Shown here piece by piece: positions 46,483 through 56,011 of a stretch of DNA of 64,000 bases. Source of the DNA: Paguma larvata. Taxonomy: Eukaryota; Chordata; Mammalia; Carnivora; Viverridae. The DNA lies in NCBI GenBank assembly GCA_030068075.1, contig CM057826.1, positions 108,169,746 through 108,233,745 of the forward strand. Direction: 5' to 3'. Within the stretch, counting starts at the first letter, position 1. The number at the start of each line of letters is the position of its first letter. The position numbers and the translations under genes were made by a program. The notes below the pieces were generated by a model, which was given only the letters and a program-made list of their open reading frames with translations, was not told the origin of the DNA and did not search any database.

Positions 46483-46711
46483 GGGGCGCCTGGGTGGCTC
46501 AGTTGTTTAAGTGGCCGACTTCGGCTCAAGTCATGATCTTACGGTCTGTGAGTTCGAGCCCCATGTCAGGATCTGTGCTGATGGCTCGTCAGAGCCTAGA
46601 GCCTGCTTCAGATTCTGTGTCTTCCTCTCTCTCTCTCTGCCCTTCTCCTGTTCACGCTCTGTCTCTATGTCTCTTAAGAATAAATAAATGTTAAAAAAAA
46701 TTAAAAAAATT
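46483..46711 (+). mobile_element. CAN SINE, second of a head-to-tail pair
   Basis: GGGGCGCCTGGGTGGCTCAG head follows directly on the A-tail of the first SINE. The right-hand AAGCATCAATTATA (46712-46725) pairs with the left target duplication of the first SINE, so the second inserted in the first one's tail, or the two arrived as a dimer. Within it GATGGCTCGTCAGAGCC is a local variant. Confidence 0.94.
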
Positions 46712-47595
46712 AAGCATCAATTATAAATGTTATGTACATTAAGATGTCAAAGATAACATAACATAATGAGGAAATAAATAGATTATATAAAGAGGAACAA
46801 AATGTAACTTTTTCAGATAAAAATTTACACTGACTAGCATTTAATAGTAGAAAGATTCTATGGATGAAAATATCAATAAACTTGAAGCAACAGTTAAAAA
46901 GAACTATCCAATATGAAGCTCTACAAAGAAAAAATACTAAAAAAAAAATAGGAAAAAGAAAAAGAAAAAATGAGAACACGCTTCACAACCAGTGTGATAG
47001 CACCAGTGGTCTAACATACACGTAACGGGAGTTTCAGAAGGAGAAAAATGGTGGCAGAGGAGTGTGGTCAGCACAGGTAAAATGGGTAAAAATATTTGAA
47101 AGAATGATGACAAATGTTCCACACGTGAGGACAACTATACACCCACAGACCCAAAGAGCTCCATAAAACCCAAATAGGATAAACACACCTATGTATATGT
47201 ACATATACACACATTCAAATGTACACACACCCCATGCACTTCGTAATACTGCTAAAATACAGGAGAGAGGAAAAAAAATTAATTATTCAAAGAAAACATA
47301 TGCTTACATATAAACAAAGATAAAATTTAGTATAGATTTATTATCCAAAACTACATAAATCCAAAGACAATGGAACAACATCTGTACACAGGTGGCAGAA
47401 AATAATTGTCAACCTGCAACTCTTTATCTAGTGAAAATATCTTTCAGATTAAAAGCCAAGTAAAAATTTCTTGGACTAACTGAATCTAACAAAATTTGTA
47501 AACCAATTCTAAGGAAACTTAATGGAATTTCTTTAAGCAAAAAGAAAAAAAAACCCACAAAGAACAGATGAACACACAGAAAGATGGTAGATATA

Positions 47596-47918
47596 CATGA
47601 TCTATGAACAACATAGTGGTTGGGATGCTGACCCTGCTCCATGTAGTCAAAAATCCTCCTTGAACTTTTAACTCCCCATAAACTTAAGTATTAATAGCCC
47701 ACTATTGGGCAGGAGCCTTACCAATAATATAAATGATTAAAATATATTTTGTATGTTATAAAAATTATTCTATCCTTACAATAAAGTAAGCTAAATAAAA
47801 CATTATTTAAAAAAAAATCATAAGGAAATGAAAGTACATTTGTAGTACTGAACTGTAAAAAATCCACTTATAAGTAGACACGGTACAGTTCAAGCCAGTG
47901 TTGTTCAAGAGTCAACCA
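47596..47918. mobile_element. Tigger-like (TcMar) DNA transposon, non-autonomous, with TA target
   Basis: About 323 bp bounded by TA dinucleotides (47594-47595 and 47919-47920). The end CATGATCTATGAACAAC and the opposite end GTTGTTCAAGAGTCAACCA are decayed inverted repeats of the family whose termini read CAGTTGACCCTTGAACAAC. Inside are GTCAAAAATCCTCCTTGAAC, TTTTAACTCCCCATAAACTTAAG, GCCTTACCAATAATATAAATG and CCTTACAATAAAGTAAGC. No transposase frame. It splits the host L1 exactly between ORF1 and the spacer. Confidence 0.8.
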
Positions 47919-48018
47919 TACAAACCAAATCACATCGATAACTGCATTAATTCTTAAAAGCCAAATGGTCCAATTAAATAACAAAAATTGTCAAATTGGA
48001 TTAAAAAATCAAGATCCT

Positions 48019-48240
48019 GGGGCACCTGGGTGGCTCAATCAGTTTAACGTCCAACTCCTGGTTTGGGCTCAGGTCAAGATCTTACTTACCATTGTGAGAA
48101 TGACCCCAAGTTGGGCGGCACACTGACAACATGGAGCCTTCTTAGGATTCTCTCTCTCGCTCTTCTCTGTCTCTCCCGCACGTGAGCATGCAATCTCTCT
48201 TTCTCTATCTCTCGAAAATAAATAAATAAACATTGAAAAA
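48019..48240 (+). mobile_element. CAN SINE, sense
   Basis: GGGGCACCTGGGTGGCTCAATC head, GGGCTCAGGTCAAGATCTTAC middle, AACATGGAGCCTTCTTAGG, CT stretch, and tail AAAATAAATAAATAAACATTG. Inserted in the endonuclease-proximal part of the host L1. Confidence 0.94.
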
Positions 48241-48854
48241 TAAAATGAAGACTCAAAGTAGACAATGTCGAGGAGAAACTGATCTTTGATGCAAAGCCAC
48301 AAATTGTTTAAAAGTCAAAGGATGAGAAGCAAATACACCATAATTACGTCAATATAAAGAAAGCTGGAATAACTATATTAGTATCAGAAAAAGTAATCTT
48401 CAGAACAAGACATACTTCCAGGCATAAAGAAGAACACCTCATAATTGCTAACAGGGTCCAATTTTCAAGAAGACGTAATAATCTAAATGTATATACAGCA
48501 AATGGCAGAGGTTCCCAATACATGAAACAGCTAATCCATGACACGGAGAACAGAAACCTACTCCAAGAACTGAAAGAGTGAAACAAAAAAATGTACAGTC
48601 ATAGCTGGAGACTGGAATACCCATCTCTCAGTAACTAATAGAACAAGTAGATAGAAAATCAACATAGACATTGAAAACTTGAACTATACCATCATCTAAT
48701 TGAACCTAACTGGCATTTACAGAGGATTCTTGATACAACAGTAGAATACTCACCCCCTTCTAGTGCCTATGAAACATCCACTAATATTGACCACACTCCT
48801 TGCAATTATTAAGGTAAAGATCTCATATAAGATCACTCAATCTCATCTAATAGG

Positions 48855-49162
48855 CCTGAGATCCAGGGTAGGCCTGAAACCCAGGGACAACAGTCCTTAG
48901 AAGAGAAAGGGAAAAGCGAAGATGTAAAAATGGAGGCAGAGATTGGACTTACACAGCCCCAAACCAGGAAATGTCTGGAGCCATCAGAAGTTGAAAGAGA
49001 CAAGGATGCATTCTCCCAGAGAGACTTTGGAGAGAACATGGCTCTGCTGATACATTGACTTTATATTTCCAGCCTCAGAGACTTTGGGAAAACTGGTTTT
49101 CACTTTCTAAGCCACCAAGGGCATGGTAATTTATTATGGCAGCCTTAGGAAACTAATGTAAT
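48855..49162 (+). repeat. MLT1-type MaLR LTR, 3' two-thirds
   Basis: GATGTAAAAATGGAGGCAGAG, ATTGGACTTACACAGCCCC, GATGCATTCTCCCAGAGAGAC, GAACATGGCTCTGCTG, TTCTAAGCCACCAAGGGCATGG, and AGCCTTAGGAAACTAATG match the MLT1 3' order. It abuts the end of the L1 relic. Confidence 0.72.
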
Positions 49163-49164
49163 GC

Positions 49165-50640
49165 CATTCACTGAACAGTGTAAGGAACACCACAGGGAGT
49201 CTGCCTACAGCTGGCCCCAGCCCTGTCTTGCCAGTGACTGTCCAAATCTGAATTCCCAGAGTGCCTTGCAGCAGGACCTCCAAAAATAAAGGCATATGTT
49301 TCCTGTGGTCACTCCTATCTCACGTAGCCTGTCTATTCTTCCTCTCGTCTCGGTTTTTAATGACACGACACAGGATAGGGAGACAAACACCAGACTTGAA
49401 CTGTCATCTTGATTCTGCCACCAGCCCAGTCATTTCATCTAACTGGGCCTTACTTTTTCTTGTGTATGGTGAAGAAGTTGGGCAGAACGTGCTCAGCAAC
49501 AGGTGATCATGGGCTCCCCTTATCATGAAAGTTTTAGCGCTTGAAGTCTTGCATCACAGGAAACTCCTCAGTCCTGGGCAAACTAGATATTTGGACATCC
49601 TATTTCAAGCATCCTCCCAGTTCTCAGACTCCATTACTCAAACCTTTTCACTGATACTTGAATTATTTTTCTTGTCATCTCATTCTCCTGATTCCATTCT
49701 CTTAGGAGTCTCAAGGCAAAATCAAGCCCTTTGATTCACATAATGTTTATCTAGTTTTAAAAGAAGTTCAGGCCTTTGGACTGGGAATTAGCCTGGATAT
49801 CAGGCTGGAAATCCTCCCTTAACATTAACATAACATTGAGAAGAAAAAGAACATCTCAGGTATCTCTAATTCTTAAGATCCTGTAGTTTATACAAACTAT
49901 TTCTATGAAACAGAGTATTTTATTGTGACTCTTGGGGTTATACACTAGGGTTACTTCAGATATATGGCAGGTTGGCCCAAATCAATGACTATGGGAATCA
50001 GTACAGTTGACAGTTAAGTGCATCAATCAATTGTACTTTTTTTTTGTATGTATTCTAGGCCTTTTGATTCCATTCTTTAGACTCTATCAGAATCTTCCCT
50101 TGCTATTTTAATCAGTCAGGGGAAGAAAAATAATGTCAAATTCTAAAATGGTGAGTCATCTTTTTGCCTTCCTTACAGGCAAACAAGAAAAATTTTTTCA
50201 ATTAATTTTATAATTATGATAAACAAAATAATCATCCATAAGAGTATCATTTCTGCTGCCCACAGCAAACACATAAGGGAAGGGAGTGAATACCTATTCT
50301 ACTGCCTCAAAAGAAAGGCCACGAAGACAAGATCTGCCTGTGACTTTTGTGCTTAATAATAGGAGATCGACAGGCTTAGCATTAATTACGTAAAAACAAT
50401 ATGTTGCAGTTTTTTTAAGGCAATATATTGTTCTTACAAACATAATACTTTAAGGAAATAAAAATTAAACAAATGTATCTATGTAATATGTTATAAAGCA
50501 CCCAATGAAAATTTCCCATGATTTTTTAAGAAAGGAGAAAAAATAAAATGAGTATCTTGGTGGAAGATGCAGTGATGCATGTCATTAATTATTGCAATTT
50601 TACATTAAGTGGGCTTTACTTATCTCTTTTCCAGATTAGA
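49165..50640. other. Unannotated non-coding DNA
   Basis: No confident repeat. A MIR-like trace (CTTGATTCTGCCACCAGCCC) lies near 49410-49470. Frames of 60 to 80 codons occur without family resemblance. Confidence 0.4.
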
Positions 50641-51760
50641 TCTCTGATGTGCTATCAAAGCACAAAATCTAGTCATCAGTAAAACAATGGCGGTATCCCC
50701 TCTAAAAGCCCCTCAGCGCAGCAAAGTTTCCATGTGTCTCATAATGGACTCAGAAAAATCTCTCTCCATTTCTTATTATTCTGTTCATTGGTCTCAAAAC
50801 AGTGCTAATTTTTGTTCTCAAATTGTACATGAGAACAGCTCCTCCCATTTTTATTTGCAGGCTCCTCTGAACCTAAGAATGAGACTTAAATCCAAGGAAG
50901 GAGAGCTAATCACAGTTAGAGTGACAGCCCATATTGTATTCATATTCACCCACCCTCCCCACTCTCCTGCTGCAGGAGAAAGCCACGTGCACCAGATATC
51001 ATCTTGCTCCTTTATGCAAACACACTCCTTCTGGCTCTGCCTTCCAATCTGTCAGTTATGCCCAGGCATGTCTACAGCCCAGAGAACACAGATGAGGCTT
51101 AAAATAAGTGCCATTTCACTGGGGAGAAAGATTTTGACTCCCGCCTTCCAATTTCCAGCAATGGAGCCTTGTGATGCTTGCCTTCAGCAGCAGGATGTTT
51201 AAGCTTTTAGAACTGCTCCTATCTCCTATTCAGGGGAACTTGTGCAGCAGCTCCAAGGATGGCATTTGAAGCCTTGCTGCTAGTTGCTCTTGGCCTTTCT
51301 GTCCTTGAATAAAGATCAAGATTTCTGCTCTACTCCTGCAAACTAGTCCCCACATTTTTACTGGGATCAGGAAGCCAAACCTCAATCCCTGCCTCAGCAA
51401 CCTCTATGGAGGACTCAGCACCCCCAGGAACTGTACTGCATGAACCTATTTCCACCTCAGAGAACTCATCACATTCAAGTCTGACCCCTCCCAGGATGGC
51501 CTTATTCTACCATTATTCACACAACAGCAGGAAAACAGGCTGGATACTACTGTGGACAGCTGTGAACTCCAAAGAGAGAGGCTTAGATATGATTAAGTGG
51601 ACAATGGGGAGTCAGGCTAAGTGCTTAAGCAAGAATGCAACACAAGACACACAAATAAATAGAGAGATCTGCCTCCTCCACAGCCCGTTGAGCATAGTTC
51701 ACACCACCTTTGCATTATCATGGATGCAAGCTCAGTCTGCTCCATGCTTTTAACCCTGAA
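50640..51760 (+). other. Unclassified segment with two adjacent ORFs and an AATAAA, possibly an old LTR
   Basis: Contains the window's longest open frame (50687-51202, 171 codons), an AATAAA at 51308-51313, and a second frame at 51406-51753 (115 codons), all on the plus strand. Neither predicted protein shows a domain, signal peptide or composition I recognise. The GAATAAAGATCAAGATTTCTGC context followed by a CT-rich patch is reminiscent of the polyadenylation region of a retroviral LTR. A gene is possible but unsupported. Confidence 0.25.
51308..51313 (+). promoter_or_regulatory. Candidate polyadenylation signal AATAAA
   Basis: Canonical hexamer about 105 bp after the stop of the 171-codon frame, followed by a CT-rich patch. 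Such hexamers are frequent by chance, so this is listed only because of its context. Confidence 0.25.
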
Positions 51761-51761
51761 A

Positions 51762-52246
51762 GTGGAATAGAAATAAGGGTTCTTGAGAGCTGGTTATTCT
51801 TTTCTCACCAGGTTCCCACACACACACCTTTTATATCACTTTTCATCTTTAAAAAATAAAAACAAACAAACAAAAAACCTTATGGCTATTGTGCTTACAA
51901 TAATAAAACTTCGATGGTCGTGATGTACTTAGAAAATGTCCAGAGTGAAAATGAAATCAACTTGGGCATTCTCAAATATCTTAAGTGCCTTTCCAAATAT
52001 TTGATATCTAAAATAATTCAAAAGGCATTTAGTAGGATGTTTTCTATTTCTTAATTAAATGCAAGTGGGCTTTAAGGAAATCAGAATTCAAGTATTTGTT
52101 ATCCCTTCACACTTTAGTAGGCCGAATGTGATTTGGAAAAAGCTACTTGATATCCAAGAAAACGTTTCTACTTTTTAATTAGTTTTTTCCCCCTTAAAAG
52201 GGATAACAAACATTCTAATACAAACCAACCCAGAATTCTTTAAATT
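51762..52246. other. Unannotated non-coding DNA
   Basis: Nothing recognised apart from an (AAAC)n-like patch at 51853-51880. Confidence 0.4.
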
Positions 52247-52274
52247 TAAACTAGAAATTTAATGGGCGCCTGGG

Positions 52275-52285
52275 TGGCTCAGTCG
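52275..52285 (+). promoter_or_regulatory. Pol III A box of the young SINE
   Basis: TGGCTCAGTCG fits the TRGYNNARNNG A-box pattern at every position. It is inherited from the tRNA ancestor and sits about 12 bases inside the element. Confidence 0.8.
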
Positions 52286-52331
52286 GTTGAGCGTCTGACT
52301 TCGGCTCAGGTCATGATCTCGCGGTCCGTGG

Positions 52332-52340
52332 GTTCAAGCC
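52332..52340 (+). promoter_or_regulatory. Pol III B box of the young SINE
   Basis: GTTCAAGCC fits GWTCRANNC exactly. The spacing to the A box (about 46 bases between boxes) is in the usual tRNA-SINE range. Confidence 0.8.
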
Positions 52341-52514
52341 CCGCGTCCGGCTCTGTGCTGACAGCTCAGAGCCTGGAGCCTGCTTAGGATTCTGTGTCTC
52401 CCTCTCTCTCTCTCTCTCTGCCTTTCCCCAACTCATGCCCTGTCTCTCTCCGTCTCAAAAATAAATAAACATTTAGAAAAAATAAAATAAAAAAAATAAA
52501 CTAGAAATTTAAGC

Positions 52515-53215
52515 CACAAATACTCAATGTGTTTGTTTCCTAGTAATGTTGTTAACTCCCTTGTACATTTTAAGGCACATTTCATATCATTGGTGTAATT
52601 CCCACCCTTAAATCTGGGTATCCATTTTCAAGACCACAGTGTAGTCCAGCTAAGCCAGGGTATAATGGGCTATCAACAGATATTGTTAGCACACTGATGT
52701 GTGTGTAGATTTTACCTCAGCTCCAAAAAGAATCAAAGTAACAGCCATGGGAGTCCCCAAGGTAAATAGAGAAGCCTGAACACATTGAAGGTAGGCCATT
52801 AGGAAGAAAAGACAGAATTCAGGCACAGAAGATGACATTGAGAGCTTGCAAGAAACCCTGGAAATATCAGACACAGAGAAATAAATGAGTTTATGAGTAG
52901 CCATGCAATCAATTAAGGAAGGAATAAGCTGTGCAGTCAGTAAGGCTGAGTGCTAAGGACTGGCTTGGGAAAGGGAAAAGAGAAAGGGCCAAGTCCCTGA
53001 CCGCATGGCACAGATGTTCATTTTTAAGACTAATGAACATCACAGTAAAAATAAATACAACATTTTTTTAAAAGCAAATAATGGAATGTGAAAACATGGG
53101 TAGCTGAGTTAAGTAGAGAGATTCAAACCACTCAAAACTCAGTTACCTCCAATGGTTAAAGAGATAATACTATTTACTTCACAGAGTAGTCTAAGAATAG
53201 GTCATTCTAGGTCAC
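52515..53215. other. Unannotated non-coding DNA
   Basis: No gene or named repeat recognised. Confidence 0.4.
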
Positions 53216-53219
53216 TCCA

Positions 53220-53640
53220 GAGCAGAGAGAGGATCCTTGCAGAAAACAGATGGCCCACTCAAAGTGAATAATATAAAAAGAGTTTAATGAAGAGAACATT
53301 GTTAAAGTATGGGTAGGGAAACTAATTTGAGTGATGGGTTAAGGGAAGGCAGGGGAAGAATCATTGAAGAATTATTAAGCCTAAACACTTGAAGAAGCTC
53401 TTAAGGGTCCCCAGAAGCAAAGATATCTGTGTAAATACAGTGCGCCTGCAGGACGCAGCCAAATATGATGACACTGTCCTATACTCAGGGGAAAAAATAC
53501 TCGATCCTACCCCACGGTCCCACACTTTGCCACTGAGCGAGCCAAGTGGAATCCAGAGCACAAAGGGGGCCCCTGGTGTGATTCATGTAGGCCCGACTCT
53601 CAGGGTGTAGAGCAACATGGGGATCTGACACAGAGGTCAA
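53220..53640 (-). repeat. Possible ERVL-type LTR, antisense
   Basis: AGAGAGGATCCTTGCAGAAAAC, AATATAAAAAGAGTTTAATG, AAGAGAACATTG, AAGTATGGGTAGGGAAAC, and GAAGAATCATTGAAGAATTATT resemble an antisense mammalian LTR whose polyadenylation end reads AGAGTTTAATGAAG. The subfamily is not identified. The frames at 53361-53561 (minus) and 53389-53610 (plus) overlap and are probably chance. Confidence 0.35.
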
Positions 53641-53681
53641 AGAGAAAATAAGCAATACAGAAATTTTCCAATTACTTGCTA

Positions 53682-53788
53682 TTGAACTGTGCCACCCAAA
53701 AGGTATATTGAAGTCTGAATCCCACAGAACCTTAGAATGTGACCTTACTAGGAAGTAGAATATTTAAAGAGGTGTAAGAACAGAGAAT
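53682..53788 (+). repeat. MLT1 LTR, 5' part (split copy)
   Basis: ATTGAACTGTGCCACCC, GGTATATTGAAGTCTGAATCCC, and CTTAGAATGTGACCTTAC match the MLT1 5' third. The copy resumes at 55484 after a 1.7-kb insertion. Confidence 0.7.
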
Positions 53789-54210
53789 TCTTTCCTTCCT
53801 ATTTTCTGGGGTTTTTGGTTGGTCCAATAATTAAATTGACATAAAACAGATTAAAAGGAAAAAGACAATTTAATAACATGTATTACTCAAAGTTTACAAA
53901 AACACAGATTCTGCACCCTAATGTTTATAGCAGCATTATCTACAATAGCCAAACCATGGAGACAGCCCAAATATCCATTGTCCAATAAGTGGATAAAGAA
54001 GATGTGGTATGAATTTACAAAATGGAATATTACTCAGCCACGAAAAAGAGTAAAATGTTGTCATTTGCCATGACATGGATGGAACTAGAATAATTATGCT
54101 AAATGAATTAAGTCAGTCAGAGAAAGACAAATACCATGATTTCACTTATATGTAGAATTTAAGAAACAAAAGAGATCAACATATGGGAGGAAAAAAATAA
54201 AAGAGAGATG

Positions 54211-54429
54211 GGCACTTGGGTGGCTCAGTCAGTTAAGCACCAGACTTCAGCTCAGGTCATGATCTCATGGTTCATGGGTTCGAGCCCTGCATCAGGCTCT
54301 GTGCTGACAGCTCAGAGCCTGGAACCTGCTTTGGTTTCTGTGTCTCCTCTCTCTGACACTCCCCAGCTTGTGCTCTGTCTCTCTCTCTCGAAAATAAATG
54401 AACATTTTAAAAATTAAAAAAAGAAAAAG
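54211..54429 (+). mobile_element. CAN SINE inside the L1
   Basis: GGCACTTGGGTGGCTCAGTC head, CAGCTCAGGTCATGATCTCATGG, GCATCAGGCTCTGTGCTGACAG, CT stretch, and tail AAAATAAATGAACATTTTAAAA. The short target duplication AGAGAGATG (54202-54210 and 54430-54438) lies in a purine-rich part of the L1. Confidence 0.94.
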
Positions 54430-54440
54430 AGAGAGATGGA

Positions 54441-54612
54441 GGAGCACCTGGCTGGCTAAGTTGGTTAAGTGTTTGACTATTTCAGCTCAGGTCATGATCT
54501 CATGATCAGGACATCCAGCCCCAACTGTTGGGCTCTGTGCTGGACACAGGGCCTGCTTAAGACTCTTCCTCCCTTTCCCACTGTCCCTCCCACCACTCTC
54601 CCTTTCTCTTTT
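54441..54612 (+). mobile_element. Second CAN SINE inside the L1, older, tail replaced by (GGAGA)n
   Basis: GGAGCACCTGGCTGGCTAAG head, TTCAGCTCAGGTCATGATCTC, and GTTGGGCTCTGTGCTGGAC. It ends in a C-rich stretch and then a purine microsatellite instead of an AAATAAA tail. It is more diverged than its neighbour. Confidence 0.85.
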
Positions 54613-54652
54613 GGAGAGGAGAGGAGAGGAGAGAAAAAGAGAGAGGGAAACA
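54613..54652. repeat. (GGAGA)n purine microsatellite
   Basis: Four GGAGA-type units followed by GAGAAAAAGAGAGAGGG. It seems to derive from the SINE tail or the L1 target. Confidence 0.85.
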
Positions 54653-55203
54653 ACCTTAAAATTCTTAAAGACAAGAGAACAAACTGAGGACTGATGGAGG
54701 GAGGTGGGTGGGAACGGGCTAGGTGGGTAAGGGGTAGCAAGGAAGGCACTTGTTATAATGAGCACTGGGTATTATAGAGAAGTGATCAACCACTAAATTC
54801 TACTCCTGAAACCAATATGGCACTGTATGTTAACTAACTAGAATTTAAATAAAAATTTGGAAACAAAATAACATGTATACCTCCTGGGTACATGGGAAAG
54901 ACCCAGGAAAACTGAACAACTACAAAATGCCTGAAGCCTCACCTTACATACCATCTTCCACTAAAGAAAAAAGTTGTTGGGGGTGGGGAGTCCAGAATGA
55001 AAAGTTACCAGGAAAATAAGGCAAACAAGGCAAAGAGTGTTACTTCAAAAGATTCAGTCATTCCCTCTCTTCCTGGTACAGGAGATAGACAAATTTACAA
55101 ATGGGGATTTCCCTTATAAATGCAAACTTGTAAAAAAACTAACTTCTACTTGGTTTTCAGTGTTTTTTCTGTGTCTGCACGTTCTTAAAAATAACCAGCT
55201 TCA

Positions 55204-55418
55204 GGGCATCTGGGTGGCTCAGTTAATTAAAATCTGACTCTTGATTTCAGTTCAGGTCATGATCTCACAGTTTGTGAGTTCGAGCCCCAAATTGGGCTCT
55301 GCACGGATAATGCAGAGCCTGCCTGGGATTCTCTGTCTCCCTCTCTGTCTGCCCTTCCCCTTCACTCTCTCTCTCTTTCTCTCTCTCAAAAATAAGTATT
55401 ACAAAACAAACAAACAAA
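55204..55418 (+). mobile_element. CAN SINE with target duplication
   Basis: GGGCATCTGGGTGGCTCAGT head, CAGTTCAGGTCATGATCTCAC, GAGTTCGAGCCCCAAATTGG, CT stretch, and tail AAAAATAAGTATTACAAAAC with CAAA units. Flanked by AACCAGCTTCA (55193-55203) and AAACAGCTTCA (55419-55429). Confidence 0.95.
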
Positions 55419-55483
55419 AAACAGCTTCAAATACTCAATATGCCAAAGAAGCCTATCTTCAGATGGCAAAATTGCTCCCCTTA

Positions 55484-55830
55484 AAATGAGGTCATAATGG
55501 TAAGCCCTGATCCTATATGACTGGTGTTTTTATCAAAAGGGGAAACTTCTACACAGACTGATACTCACAGAGGAAAGATGCACATGGAAAGAGGCATATA
55601 CAAGCCAAGCAATGCCAGAAAACTCCAGAAGGTAAATGACGCAAGGAAGAACTCTCCCCTAGAGCCCTCAGAGACCATGGCCTACTGACACCATGATTTG
55701 GGCCCTTAGACTCCAGAACTGTGAGAATTTATTTTTGTGTTTTTTGTTTTTTGTGGGTTTTTTTGTTTGTTTGTTTTTTAAGTCGCCCAGTTTTCGGTAC
55801 CCTATCCCAACAGCGCTGAGGGACTCTTAA
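55484..55830 (+). repeat. MLT1 LTR, 3' part (split copy)
   Basis: AATGAGGTCATAATGGTAAGC, ATATGACTGGTGTTTTTATC, GAAAGATGCACATGG, TCTCCCCTAGAGCCCTCAG, CTCCAGAACTGTGAGAATTTATT, a T/G-rich microsatellite, then AAGTCGCCCAGTTTTCGG. It continues the 5' part at 53682 in the right order and strand. Confidence 0.72.
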
Positions 55831-55914
55831 ACCTATCAGGGTGCTAGTGGCCCATGAATGAACAGATGTAATTTCTCAGAGTAGGGGTTCACTTCAAAAT
55901 GGACCTCAAGGAGG

Positions 55915-56010
55915 CTTGTGACCAACACTTAAATAAGAAAAACTGAGATGTCAGAGACTTGCTCACAGTCACACAACTGATAACTGATAAAACAGCAGAG
56001 TCCCCGGAAA
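55915..56010 (-). repeat. MIR core fragment, antisense
   Basis: AGAAAAACTGAGATGTCAGAG and ACTTGCTCACAGTCACACAAC match the complement of the MIR core. Short. Confidence 0.5.
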
Positions 56011-56011
56011 C

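Larger units (their letters stand above)
45215..48785 (+). repeat. Long old L1M relic: 5' UTR, ORF1, spacer, endonuclease start of ORF2
   Basis: Landmarks run in L1 order. The 5'-UTR-like CACTGGAAACAGCCCAGGAC comes first. ORF1 follows with GATAAAATTAATAGGCAAGG, CCCATTTGAAAG-like runs, AGAGCTCCATAAAACCC, AAGACAATGGAACAACATC and AACCTGCAACTCTTTATC. The spacer holds AATGGTCCAATTAAATAAC and TTGTCAAATTGGATTAAA. The ORF2 endonuclease region holds AAAGAAAGCTGGAATAACTA, ATAGCTGGAGACTGGAATACC, and TCTCTCAGTAACTAATAGAAC. Four SINEs and one DNA transposon interrupt it. All frames are broken. Confidence 0.7.
52263..52496 (+). mobile_element. CAN SINE, near-consensus young copy
   Basis: Very close to the felid consensus from GGGCGCCTGGGTGGCTCAGT through GATCTCGCGGTCCGTGGG, GGCTCTGTGCTGACAGCTC, a long CT tract and AAAAATAAATAAACATT. 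The target duplication TAAACTAGAAATTTAA is exact over 16 bp (52247-52262 and 52497-52512). Both pol III promoter boxes are intact. This is the youngest-looking insertion in the window. Confidence 0.97.
53884..54866 (+). mobile_element. 5'-truncated carnivore L1 with target duplication, carrying two SINEs
   Basis: The end of L1 ORF2 and the 3' UTR are recognisable: TGTTTATAGCAGCATTATCTAC, CAATAGCCAAACCATGGAG, AAGAAGATGTGGTATGAATTTAC, GGAATATTACTCAGCC, ATGGATGGAACTAG, AAAGACAAATACCATGATTTC; then, after the SINEs, GGAAGGCACTTGTTATAATGAGC, AATTCTACTCCTGAAACC, and ACTGTATGTTAACTAACTAG. The target duplication AATAACATGTAT is exact (53872-53883 and 54867-54878). About 0.55 kb is L1 sequence. Confidence 0.9.
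53789..55483 (-). mobile_element. Probable ERV LTR inserted in MLT1, itself split by L1 and SINE
   Basis: After removing the L1 (53884-54866) and the SINE (55204-55418), about 0.49 kb remains. It includes GGTTGGTCCAATAATTAAATTG, GACCCAGGAAAACTGAAC, GGAGTCCAGAATGAAAAG, TTCCTGGTACAGGAG, GGGGATTTCCCTTATAAATG, and GGCAAAATTGCTCCCC. The length and antisense layout suggest a mammalian ERV LTR. I do not know the family, and no TG...CA border with target duplication is clear. Confidence 0.4.

Noticed and set aside
54487..54765. Minus-strand overlapping ORFs of 92 and 85 codons
   Set aside because: They cover a SINE, a purine microsatellite and L1 3' UTR. They are artefacts of low-complexity DNA.
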